Shown here: positions 7,207 through 14,141 of the stretch, piece after piece | Layout: the number at the start of each line of letters is the position of its first letter | How positions within the stretch are numbered: the first letter of the stretch is position 1 | Assembly (NCBI GenBank): GCA_946413945.1 | Contig: CAMKMR010000018.1 | Location: forward strand, 1-14,141 | From: an uncultured Lachnospiraceae bacterium | GTDB lineage: Bacteria; Bacillota; Clostridia; Lachnospirales; Lachnospiraceae | Direction of reading: 5' to 3' | DNA: 14,141 bases | Notes under the pieces: generated by a model | What the model was told of the DNA's origin: nothing | What the model saw: only the letters and a program-made list of their open reading frames with translations | The model's database searches: none | Translations under genes and position numbers: made by a program

Positions 7207-8622
7207 ATGAGAAAGACCAAAGTAATCTGTACAATCGGACCATCAAGTGAGAACGAAGAAACTCTTACAAAGCTCTGCCTTGCCGGCATGAACATTGCTA
7301 GACTTAATTTCTCTCACGGAACACACGACGAACACAAGAAAAAATTTGATCTTATTAAAAAAATCAGAAACAAGCTTAACATGCCTATCGCCATCATGCT
7401 TGATACAAAAGGACCTGAATACAGGATCAAAACTTTCAAGGATCATAAGATTGAACTTAAAGAGGGCGATACATTTATCTTTACAACAGATCTTATCGAA
7501 GGTGACCAGACTCGCGTTTCTGTAAACTACGACGGCCTCATCAATGACTTAAATGTTGGCGACAAGATTCTTGTTTGTAACGGTCTGGTTAATTTTGAAG
7601 TTGAGAAGCTCGAAGGTAATAACGCCATCTGTAAATGCTTAACTGGCGGTGTCCTTTCAGACAGAAAGAGCATGAATTTCCCTAACAAGGTTATGAATCA
7701 TGATTTTCTTAGTGAAGCTGATAAGGAAGACATCCTCTTCGGTCTTGAAAATGGAATCGAGTTTGTTGCTGCTTCTTTCGTTTCAAGAAAGCAGGATGTT
7801 GTTGACCTTAGAGCTTTCCTTGATGCTAATGGTGGTGATGACGTAGATATCATAGCAAAGATTGAAAACAGATCCGGTGTAGATAATATCGATGAGATAT
7901 GTGAGATTGCCGATGGCATCATGGTTGCCCGTGGTGATCTTGGCGTGGAGATTCCTGGCGTGGAAGTTCCTTCTATCCAGAAATACCTTATCACTAAATG
8001 CCGTATGCTTGGCAAGCGTGTTATCACTGCTACTGAAATGTTAGAGTCTATGATTGAAAAGCCACGCCCTACAAGAGCTGAGGTTTCTGATGTAGCTAAT
8101 GCCGTTTATGACGGAACATCAGTTGTTATGCTTTCTGGTGAGACTGCATCTGGTAAATATCCTGTTGAAGCAGTTAAGACCATGGTTGAGACAATTGAAT
8201 TTACAGAAAAAAATATTCATTACAAGAGAAGATTTAACAATACCCAGGTTGAGATCCACAATATCCTTGATGCCATTTCTCATTCAACATGTTCAATGGC
8301 TATCGATGTGGATGCAAAATGCATCGTAGTTAATTCCCTCTCAGGAAGAACAGCTCGCATGGTAAGCCGTTTCCGCTGCCCGGTTGATATCATTGGTATG
8401 ACAACTTCTGAAAAGATCTGGAGAAAGCTTAACATGAGCTGGGGCGTTACACCTGTCCTTTGTGGAACATATGATTCCATGGAATCAATGTTTGCAAATA
8501 ATATCCGCGAAGCAAAGAGAGTATTCGGGCTTAAAGAAGGCGATAACATCGTTCTTACAGGCGGTATCATGAATGGAGAAAGTGGAAACACAAATATCAT
8601 CAAGGTTGCAACTATCGACTGA
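7207..8622 (+). CDS. pyk: Pyruvate kinase
   Basis: A cytoplasmic glycolytic enzyme that transfers phosphate from PEP to ADP, giving pyruvate and ATP. At 471 aa it is the standard length for the form without the extra C-terminal PEP-utiliser domain found in some Firmicutes. The N-terminus reads KTKVICTIGPSS; NIARLNFSHG and IMLDTKGPEYR follow, then the active-site block IIAKIENRSGVDNIDEI and ADGIMVARGDLGVEIP, and later VVMLSGETASGKYPVEA. The regulatory C-domain ends in VLTGGIMNGESGNTNIIKV. Start ATG 7207 has AGAGGAG 6 nt upstream. scrB follows after 60 nt without a visible terminator, so the two are probably co-transcribed. Codon use is cleaner and more biased than its neighbours (many CTT, ATC, GGT), as expected of a highly expressed gene. 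Confidence 0.98.
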   Translation: MRKTKVICTIGPSSENEETLTKLCLAGMNIARLNFSHGTHDEHKKKFDLIKKIRNKLNMPIAIMLDTKGPEYRIKTFKDHKIELKEGDTFIFTTDLIEGDQTRVSVNYDGLINDLNVGDKILVCNGLVNFEVEKLEGNNAICKCLTGGVLSDRKSMNFPNKVMNHDFLSEADKEDILFGLENGIEFVAASFVSRKQDVVDLRAFLDANGGDDVDIIAKIENRSGVDNIDEICEIADGIMVARGDLGVEIPGVEVPSIQKYLITKCRMLGKRVITATEMLESMIEKPRPTRAEVSDVANAVYDGTSVVMLSGETASGKYPVEAVKTMVETIEFTEKNIHYKRRFNNTQVEIHNILDAISHSTCSMAIDVDAKCIVVNSLSGRTARMVSRFRCPVDIIGMTTSEKIWRKLNMSWGVTPVLCGTYDSMESMFANNIREAKRVFGLKEGDNIVLTGGIMNGESGNTNIIKVATID

Positions 8623-8682
8623 TCTCAGATTGCAATTATTAATCTTGGTCAAAGACTATGATAAGCTTGGGAGGGTTTGCTT

Positions 8683-10143
8683 ATGAATGAGTGGTCAAGA
8701 GAAACACTTTTTAAACAAATAACTAATGAAAATGAGCTAAGACCCTTATATGAAAGCATCCAGAACTCAGCATATAAACAGTCTTTTCATATACAGCCGA
8801 TATCAGGATTATTAAATGATCCTAATGGTTTCATTTATAAAGAAGGCCTTTGGCATCTCTTTTATCAATGGTTTCCTTTTGGTCCTGTTCACGGTTTAAA
8901 GCATTGGTATCATGTAGTTTCTTCGGATCTTATACACTGGAAAAATCTTGGAGTTGCTTTAAAGCCAGATACATTTTTAGATAATAAAGGCGTTTATTCC
9001 GGCTCAGCGCTTTCCGTAGGTGACGATATATATCTTTACTATACAGGAAATCACAGAAGCGAGGATTGGGTCCGTACTCCTTATACATGTCTCGCTAAGC
9101 TTTCTTTAGATGGAACAATAACTAAAATAAAGGACGCTTTATTTGGTCCGGTAAAGGGCTTTACTGATAACCAGCGAGATCCAAAGATCATTCATAATAA
9201 GGAAGATGGCAGATATTACATTCTGCTTGGCGCAGAGGACGAACATAATAAAGGCTGTCTTCTGCTTTTTGGGTCTGATCATCCTGACAGAGATTTCAGC
9301 TTCATCAACAAGGTTTTAGTTCCAGGCTATGAGAACTTCGGAAATATGTGGGAGTGTCCTTCCATAGAAAGATTTGATGATAAGGATGTCCTTTTCATCT
9401 GTCCTCAGAATATCTTTCTTCCAGGCAGAAGTTATGCTAAACACCACAACGGCTATATCATTGGCCATATGGACTATAGCGAGGCCGTATTTCTTCCTGA
9501 AGGTTCATACCATGAACTTGATCATGGTTTTGATTTTTATGCAGCCTCATGCGCTGCAAATACAAAATCCTGCGATAAAAAGATACTTATAGGCTGGATG
9601 GGAAATTCAGATTGCACTTATCCTGTAACCGACAATGAAAGCTGGTCCGGCTGCCTCACCCTGCCAAGAGAGTTAAAACTTGGCGACAGGCGTTTGATCC
9701 AGACTCCTGTCCCTGGTCTTAGCGCCCTTCGAGTTAAAGAGCTAGATCCGTCTTCAAAAGACCTGCCTGCTAAAGCAGAGTTTGAAATAGAAACAGATGG
9801 AAAAGACTTCTATCTATCCCTATTTAAGAACAGAAGGTCAAGAGGACTTATGATATCCTTTAATTCTTATTCTAAGAAATTGGGGGTTGATAGATCAGGT
9901 CTTAGCAACAGATTTAATACCGACTGGGGCGAATCAAGAACCCTGGTACTTGAAAAAGAGCTTACCCATTTAAGGATCTTTATAGATCATTCCTCTTTAG
10001 AGATTTTTGTAAATAATGGTGCAGCTGTAATGTCTTCAAGGATCTTTCCAACTGAACATGAAACTCAGTTCGAAATTTCTCCAAATGCAGATTTCAAACT
10101 TTGGGAACTTGCTGATTCTATGGAGAATAATTTTATACTCTGA
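8683..10143 (+). CDS. scrB: Sucrose-6-phosphate hydrolase (GH32 beta-fructosidase)
   Basis: An intracellular glycoside hydrolase of 486 aa, predicted to cleave sucrose-6-phosphate to glucose-6-phosphate and fructose after PTS import. All three GH32 catalytic motifs are intact: nucleophile D46 in LLNDPNG, transition-state stabiliser D166 in QRDPKI, and acid/base E224 in MWECPSIERF. A five-bladed propeller region is followed by a C-terminal beta-sandwich containing HLRIFIDHSSLEIFVNNG, the usual GH32 tail. There is no signal peptide, which favours ScrB over a secreted invertase. Start ATG 8683 has GGGAGGG 7 nt upstream; an in-frame TTG at 8677 lies too close to that site. The cognate transporter gene scrA is on the opposite strand about 7.6 kb away; no repressor or fructokinase gene is in the window. 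Confidence 0.94.
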   Translation: MNEWSRETLFKQITNENELRPLYESIQNSAYKQSFHIQPISGLLNDPNGFIYKEGLWHLFYQWFPFGPVHGLKHWYHVVSSDLIHWKNLGVALKPDTFLDNKGVYSGSALSVGDDIYLYYTGNHRSEDWVRTPYTCLAKLSLDGTITKIKDALFGPVKGFTDNQRDPKIIHNKEDGRYYILLGAEDEHNKGCLLLFGSDHPDRDFSFINKVLVPGYENFGNMWECPSIERFDDKDVLFICPQNIFLPGRSYAKHHNGYIIGHMDYSEAVFLPEGSYHELDHGFDFYAASCAANTKSCDKKILIGWMGNSDCTYPVTDNESWSGCLTLPRELKLGDRRLIQTPVPGLSALRVKELDPSSKDLPAKAEFEIETDGKDFYLSLFKNRRSRGLMISFNSYSKKLGVDRSGLSNRFNTDWGESRTLVLEKELTHLRIFIDHSSLEIFVNNGAAVMSSRIFPTEHETQFEISPNADFKLWELADSMENNFIL

Positions 10144-10232
10144 AAAATTAGTATTTCAGATGTATTTTTTATGTATCTTTCTATAAGCGAACAATTTACT
10201 ATGATGAATCGGCATACAGCTTAATGTTATAT

Positions 10233-10276
10233 GAAATAATAAGGAGCGGTTTTTAAAAACCGCTCCTTATTATTTC
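10233..10276. terminator. Bidirectional terminator between scrB and the HAD gene
   Basis: A 44-bp perfect palindrome centred at 10254/10255. Its GC-rich core AAGGAGCGG pairs with CCGCTCCTT around TTTTTAAAAA. On both strands the stem is followed by a U-rich TTATTATTTC. It ends scrB on the plus strand. On the minus strand it covers the last seven codons and the stop of the HAD gene. Confidence 0.9.
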
Positions 10277-10975
10277 TTCATACAGGCTGTCAGCCGTGCT
10301 GACTATTAGATCTGCTCCTTTTTTACTAAGAAACTCCCTATCTCTAAAGCCCCAATCACAGATGATAGATCTCATATTTACATTTTCTGCAGTCAGCATA
10401 TCAATCTCCGAATCTCCTATATAAAGCGATTCATTTACTTCTACCTCAAGTAACTCCATAGCTTTTCTCAGCATATCAGGAGCAGGTTTTCTCTTTATTT
10501 CAGGCTTTTCTCCAATGGCAACATCAAACAAACCTGTGAATACTTCATCTGACAGCTTCTTTACTGCAATATCCGGCTTATTTGAAACCACCGCTGTCTT
10601 TATACCTTTTTTCCTAAGCTTTTCAATCATCTCTTTTATCCCTGGATATGGTCCCGTCAGATTATTGCAATTCTTGGAATAATAAGGCATATAAATATCC
10701 TGTATCCTGTCTATTTCTTTTTCATCAAAATCCATAACTTCCTTTTCCCTATCCGTACCTATAAGAAAAAGTTCCTCCTTACTCTTTCCTTGCTCTGATG
10801 CAAGCCCCCTTTTAATAGCAACTCTTATACCAGACCCAAAAAATATCTTTGTATCACGATCACTATAAGACGCCTTATGACCAGTTTTTTCAAACGCATA
10901 ATTAATCGCATTAGTAAGATCAGAAAGAGTATTAAGAATCGTTCCGTCCATATCGAAAAATACAGCTTTTATCAT
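10253..10975 (-). CDS. HAD-superfamily phosphatase, phosphoglycolate phosphatase-like
   Basis: A cytoplasmic hydrolase of 240 aa, typical for the subfamily with a helical cap in motif C1. Motif I is FFDMDGTILNT, with nucleophile D8 and acid/base D10. Motif II is the Ser in VVSNKPD. The motif III Lys lies in the KRKPAPDML region, and motif IV is YIGDSEIDMLTA. The cap (residues about 15-90) includes a charged helix. Substrate cannot be deduced; Gph-like, PpaX-like or sugar-phosphate phosphatase roles are all possible. Start ATG 10975 has GGGAG upstream and lies 1 nt after the YolD-like stop (TGA T ATG), so translation is coupled to the polymerase operon. The final codons and TAA stop lie inside the shared terminator stem. 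Confidence 0.88.
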   Translation of the reverse strand: MIKAVFFDMDGTILNTLSDLTNAINYAFEKTGHKASYSDRDTKIFFGSGIRVAIKRGLASEQGKSKEELFLIGTDREKEVMDFDEKEIDRIQDIYMPYYSKNCNNLTGPYPGIKEMIEKLRKKGIKTAVVSNKPDIAVKKLSDEVFTGLFDVAIGEKPEIKRKPAPDMLRKAMELLEVEVNESLYIGDSEIDMLTAENVNMRSIICDWGFRDREFLSKKGADLIVSTADSLYEEIIRSGF

Positions 10976-10976
10976 A

Positions 10977-11171
10977 TCAAGTCTCCCTTACTTCTATCTC
11001 ATGTATTTCCTTTTGTTCGTCAATAGCCTCATCAAAACCCCTTAAAGCATCAAAAGGAGCAAAGATCTTAGCCCTGTCTTTTATTGACATAGAAGGATGT
11101 CTTCTCGAAAAGTCATCATCAATATGTTTTGGCCTTTCCTTATCAATTATATCACTATAATCAAGCTTCAT
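10977..11171 (-). CDS. YolD-like small protein
   Basis: A small acidic protein of 64 aa. The central segment DRAKIFAPFDALRGFDEAI (about residues 32-50) matches the conserved core of YolD-like proteins (PF08863 type), which are encoded next to Y-family polymerases in Firmicutes and are suspected to modulate them in the way UmuD-like partners do; the biochemical role is not established. Its ATG overlaps the polymerase TGA as ATGA, a 4-nt overlap typical of coupled translation. The HAD gene begins 1 nt after its stop. Identification rests on the motif and on genomic position. Confidence 0.75.
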   Translation of the reverse strand: MKLDYSDIIDKERPKHIDDDFSRRHPSMSIKDRAKIFAPFDALRGFDEAIDEQKEIHEIEVRET

Positions 11172-12541
11172 GCCTTATGCCCCCCTATCTCTTTATTCCT
11201 GTCTCTGGCTGTGGCTCCCTCCAAAAGATTTGTTCCTCTAAGAACCGCATTCTTTCCATATTTAGACTTTAACTCTAACATGGCTTTCTGTATCTTTTTT
11301 TCCTTATTCAGTTTCTCCTGATCCGTAAAAAGATCCATCTGATAAAATGTATCTTCTTCCTTTTTTACATCATTGGCATTTATATACATCCTTCTTACAG
11401 AAAGATTTCTATCTACTATCTCATCAAACAGCTTAAGAGTATTATCTATTATCTGCCTGCTGGAGCTTGTATAATTACTGAATTTTACAGTTCCATGTGC
11501 ATGTTTTGGGACTGTTCTTCCATATCTGTCTAAAACAACTTCACCCTTAAAGATTCCATTTTCAACTTCCTGTTTATCATAACCTATTTCTAGAGTTATA
11601 GAATTTGTCACCAGATTCTTATCTACAAGGCGAAGCGCCATGATCTCTGCCATTTCATCTATAACGATCCTTGCTTTTTCAAAACTATAAGGACATGAAA
11701 GCACCTGCCCTTCCGATAAGGATTGTGTCGACGGTTTATAAGCCTTGATATCTTTCATAGTAACAGGCTCTATCCCAAAAGCATGATCTATAAGTATTTC
11801 TGCATCAATGCCAAAGATTTTATAAAAACGCTCTTCATTTATAAGCGCCTGCCTCACAACGTCTCCCATGGTATACATACCATATTCTGCCAGCCTTTTT
11901 GCTGTTCCCGGTCCGGTTCTCCAAAAGTCTGTAATAGGTTGATGCCCCCACATCTCTTTTCTAAAGGACATTTCATCAAGTTCCGCGATCCTTACTCCGT
12001 ATTTATCTGCAGGCATATGCTTAGCTTTAATATCCATCGCAATCTTAGCCAGATAAAGATTACTTCCTATCCCCGCTGTAGCTGTTATACCTGTATTCTT
12101 AAGCACATCATGGATCATATCCATTACCAGTTCATGAGCAGTCTTATCATATGTATTAAGATAAGCTGTCAGATCTATAAATACCTCATCTATGCTATAT
12201 ACTACTATATCCTCATGGGATACATACTTAAGATATATTTTATATATCTCAGCGGATTTTTTAAGATAATGAGCCATCTGAGGTCTTGCGATTATATAAT
12301 CCACCTTCTTTTTTGTACGGGCTTCATATTCCCTTAACTTAGCTTTAACCTCAAAAAGCCTTGCTCGTCCAGAAATCCCATAAGCTTTCAGGGATGGTGA
12401 AACAGCAAGGCATATAGTCTTATCAGTTCTTGATTCATCTGCTACCAGCAGATTGGTCTTAAGGGGATCAAGTCCCCTCTCAACACATTCTACTGAAGCA
12501 TAAAAAGATTTTAAATCTATTGCGGCATAATATCGCTGCAT
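11168..12541 (-). CDS. Y-family translesion DNA polymerase (UvrX/UmuC-like)
   Basis: An error-prone lesion-bypass polymerase of 457 aa. The palm motifs are intact: D9 in YAAIDLKSFYASVE, with likely steric-gate Tyr14, and D118-E119 in VVYSIDEVFIDLT. ITATAGIGSNLYLAKIAMD is the conserved thumb-proximal block. The little-finger region follows, and QMDLF (401-405) fits a beta-clamp binding motif. The IDxKSFYASVE form and the C-terminal KYGKNAVLRGTNLLEGATA resemble UvrX/YqjW-type Gram-positive enzymes more than classical DinB. It overlaps the upstream metallophosphoesterase by 25 bp and the downstream YolD-like gene by 4 bp. The ribosome binding site is weak, so coupling is likely. No clear LexA box was seen upstream of the operon. 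Confidence 0.9.
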   Translation of the reverse strand: MQRYYAAIDLKSFYASVECVERGLDPLKTNLLVADESRTDKTICLAVSPSLKAYGISGRARLFEVKAKLREYEARTKKKVDYIIARPQMAHYLKKSAEIYKIYLKYVSHEDIVVYSIDEVFIDLTAYLNTYDKTAHELVMDMIHDVLKNTGITATAGIGSNLYLAKIAMDIKAKHMPADKYGVRIAELDEMSFRKEMWGHQPITDFWRTGPGTAKRLAEYGMYTMGDVVRQALINEERFYKIFGIDAEILIDHAFGIEPVTMKDIKAYKPSTQSLSEGQVLSCPYSFEKARIVIDEMAEIMALRLVDKNLVTNSITLEIGYDKQEVENGIFKGEVVLDRYGRTVPKHAHGTVKFSNYTSSSRQIIDNTLKLFDEIVDRNLSVRRMYINANDVKKEEDTFYQMDLFTDQEKLNKEKKIQKAMLELKSKYGKNAVLRGTNLLEGATARDRNKEIGGHKA

Positions 12542-13170
12542 AAGGCTTTTCTTCTCTCTCTATCAATCTCGATCCACTCATCAAGCGTCATCGGTGTATA
12601 ATCTGAGAACATGGCAAAGCAGTTGATCATATTGCATGGAATGCTCATTTCATCCCCCTGCATGGTCTTAACTCTTTCCTTTCTTGTCCTCATGATAAAC
12701 TCATTTACTAATCTTTCATCCGTTGTCTTATGGACATGACCATAAAGCATATAAGCAGTTGGATTTCCTGAATTATCCCTCTTGTACTGGCCATTGTAGC
12801 AAAATACGGGATAATGAGATAAGATCACATGTCTTTTATTATCTTCTATCTCTGCATAAGACTTTATCCAGCCAAATCTCTTAAGATTCACCTTTTTATC
12901 CATAAGAAATTTATCATGGTTTCCTTTGATAAGATAGATATTTCCTTTAAGCCTGTCTAATATCTCATTAGTCTTTTTTGCAAATATCACGGAAAAGTCT
13001 CCTAAGATATAGACTTCATCTATATCTGTCACCTTCTCGTTCCATTTTTTTATCATATACTCGTTCATCTCATCAGCACTTGCAAATCCACGACAGTCCA
13101 TAGCCTCATTTAAGATTGCATGGCCAAAGTGCTGGTCTGAAATATACATTTTTCTAATTGGTACTTCCAT
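12517..13170 (-). CDS. Calcineurin-like metallophosphoesterase
   Basis: A cytoplasmic phosphoesterase of 217 aa with all five metal-binding blocks: D12 and H14 in YISDQHFGH, D58 in LGDFS, N84-H85 in KGNHDKF, H119 in ILSHYP, and H145/H147 in YGHVHK. This compact type occurs in bacteria and phages; substrates of relatives vary (nucleotides, nucleic acid ends, phosphodiesters), so no specific reaction is assigned. Start ATG 13170 has GAGGGAG 5 nt upstream. Its last 25 bp overlap the start of the Y-family polymerase, which implies a functional or at least expression link to lesion bypass. The preceding membrane-protein gene ends 62 bp upstream, with no obvious terminator between. Confidence 0.9.
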   Translation of the reverse strand: MEVPIRKMYISDQHFGHAILNEAMDCRGFASADEMNEYMIKKWNEKVTDIDEVYILGDFSVIFAKKTNEILDRLKGNIYLIKGNHDKFLMDKKVNLKRFGWIKSYAEIEDNKRHVILSHYPVFCYNGQYKRDNSGNPTAYMLYGHVHKTTDERLVNEFIMRTRKERVKTMQGDEMSIPCNMINCFAMFSDYTPMTLDEWIEIDRERRKALCSDIMPQ

Positions 13171-13232
13171 TGTTCTCCCTCAAGGTTAATAGTTTTTTAT
13201 ACAGGGAATTATTTTTTAATGAAGCTTTCTTC

Positions 13233-14141
13233 TTATACGAAGCCACCTGTAACTCCGTTTCCTGTATTTGGCGAAATAACAGACCACACAAGGTCGATCG
13301 CAAATAAGAACAAAAGTATGATATTTAATATCCTTCTTTTTTTATCACTCATCTTGACATACTGATCATCAAGCCATGGAGAAATCACATAGGTAAAGGC
13401 AAATCCTGCAAAACCAAAAAGAAGAACTCCTTCAAGGCAGATCCTGCCGTTTAGGTTCATAAAATAGCCCTTATAATCCCACCATTTGGTATTAAACATC
13501 TTTTCTAATATCCAGGAAGCAAAGTACTCAAGGCTGCCGCAAAGAGCCATAGCTCCTATAAAGAGTTTACCCGGCTTTTCTCTAAGCGGTCTAAGAACTA
13601 TCATTATAAGCAGGCCACCGCAACCATATATAGGCAGCCAAGGACCATGCATCGTTCCTCGATTTACAAATTCACCTGTCATCATCAGATAAAAAATAAA
13701 TTCCCAGGCCCATCCTACAAAGGAATAAGTAAAGAATAAATCTACTATCGAAAGGAAATTATATCTTCTCTTATAGTCTCTCTTTAAAGAATCTACATGA
13801 GGTATCTTTATATCAAATGTTTCTTCCCCTGACGGATGTTCTCCTTGGAGCACATATCTCACATCAAGATCATTGTCAAAAAGAGCTTCTGCATATTCAC
13901 TCTTAAGAACTCCCTTTGCCTTTTTTCTAAGGGTAATATAAAGTTCTGCATTTATACATTCATAATAAGCATTCGCATAAAATAGTCCTACCAGATTAAA
14001 GGTAAAGAATGACAAAATAAACCATGGCAGGAAGGTAAGGTCGATCAGAAAAACGTTCCATTTTTCATCCTGCATCATATTCTTTGAGATATAAAAAGCA
14101 TCCTTTGTTTTTATCATTGGATTTTCCGCTAAAATATAAGG
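13233..14141 (-). CDS. DUF975 / CmpB-type (PF06541) fusion membrane protein, 5' end outside window
   Basis: The frame is open to the window edge: codons before the ATG at 14117 read PYILAENP. Together with KDAFYISKNMM this continues the typical DUF975 pattern (YILAENP...SREMM), so that ATG is internal and the gene is truncated here. At least 302 residues are visible. The first part, with KWNVFLIDLTFLPWFILSFF and an NAYYECINAELY helix, is the C-terminal portion of a DUF975 domain. After a charged linker, SIVDLFFTYSFVGWAWEFIF and NRGTMHGPWLPIYGCGG begin a domain like PF06541 (putative ABC-transporter type IV, CmpB), with about five membrane segments. The function of either family is poorly known; transporter annotation in PF06541 is by name only. 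It may be co-transcribed with the downstream phosphoesterase gene. Confidence 0.75.
   Translation of the reverse strand, partial: PYILAENPMIKTKDAFYISKNMMQDEKWNVFLIDLTFLPWFILSFFTFNLVGLFYANAYYECINAELYITLRKKAKGVLKSEYAEALFDNDLDVRYVLQGEHPSGEETFDIKIPHVDSLKRDYKRRYNFLSIVDLFFTYSFVGWAWEFIFYLMMTGEFVNRGTMHGPWLPIYGCGGLLIMIVLRPLREKPGKLFIGAMALCGSLEYFASWILEKMFNTKWWDYKGYFMNLNGRICLEGVLLFGFAGFAFTYVISPWLDDQYVKMSDKKRRILNIILLFLFAIDLVWSVISPNTGNGVTGGFV

Noticed and set aside
11723..12337. Plus-strand 204-codon open frame
   Set aside because: It is fully antisense to the intact Y-family polymerase, with low-complexity Ile/Cys/His-rich composition typical of a shadow frame.
13171..13232. LexA/SOS box upstream of the polymerase operon
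   Set aside because: Only a lone TGTTC occurs next to the start codon; no paired GAAC/GTTC arrangement was found.
14115..14117. ATG as the start of the DUF975/CmpB gene
   Set aside because: The preceding eight codons are open and encode the conserved YILAENP motif, and there is no good ribosome binding site before this ATG.

Overview
The window is an ordinary-looking chromosomal stretch of a low-GC, AT-rich Firmicute. Gene families, AGGAG-type ribosome binding sites and protein similarity (pyruvate kinase, UvrX-like polymerase with a YolD-like partner, DUF975 proteins) suggest a Lachnospiraceae member such as Butyrivibrio or a relative. The genus is an inference and cannot be proven from the sequence. 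No rRNA, tRNA, CRISPR array, insertion sequence or phage genes were seen. Both edges cut through genes.

Layout, left to right. (1) 1-1074, minus: the N-terminal three quarters of a sucrose PTS enzyme IIBC (scrA), leaving the window at its C-terminal side. Its 282-base upstream region is rich in signals: a sigma-A promoter, a cre/LacI-type operator just downstream of it, a second promoter buried in a 32-bp perfect palindrome, another long inverted repeat, and the terminator of the next operon. (2) 1357-6880, minus: an operon read moxR, DUF58 gene, TgpA-like transglutaminase gene, then a degenerate alpha/beta-hydrolase gene with a one-base frame break in an A7 run. A 39-40 bp tandem repeat separates the last two genes, and a strong terminator ends the unit. 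(3) 7207-10143, plus: pyruvate kinase and sucrose-6-phosphate hydrolase (scrB), probably one transcript. (4) 10233-10276: a 44-bp perfect palindrome, a bidirectional terminator shared by scrB and the convergent HAD gene. (5) 10253-13170, minus: a tightly overlapping operon of metallophosphoesterase, Y-family polymerase, YolD-like protein and HAD phosphatase. (6) 13233-14141, minus: a membrane protein joining a DUF975-type segment to a CmpB-type (PF06541) domain, with its start outside the window.

How the genes work together. ScrA imports sucrose as sucrose-6-phosphate at the cost of PEP. ScrB splits that to glucose-6-phosphate and fructose, and pyruvate kinase acts at the PEP node. The two sucrose genes are split by about 7.6 kb and lie on opposite strands, with scrB attached to pyk. 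The MoxR/DUF58/transglutaminase set is a known envelope-associated module of unknown substrate. The Y-polymerase operon is a translesion-synthesis cassette with two phosphatase-like companions.

The observations most worth a second look are the hydrolase-fold protein that has lost its nucleophile and oxyanion motif and is also frame-broken, the palindrome-embedded promoter before scrA, the terminator that doubles as the HAD 3' coding end, and the Y-polymerase/metallophosphoesterase operon. No clearly new defence or mobile system was found.
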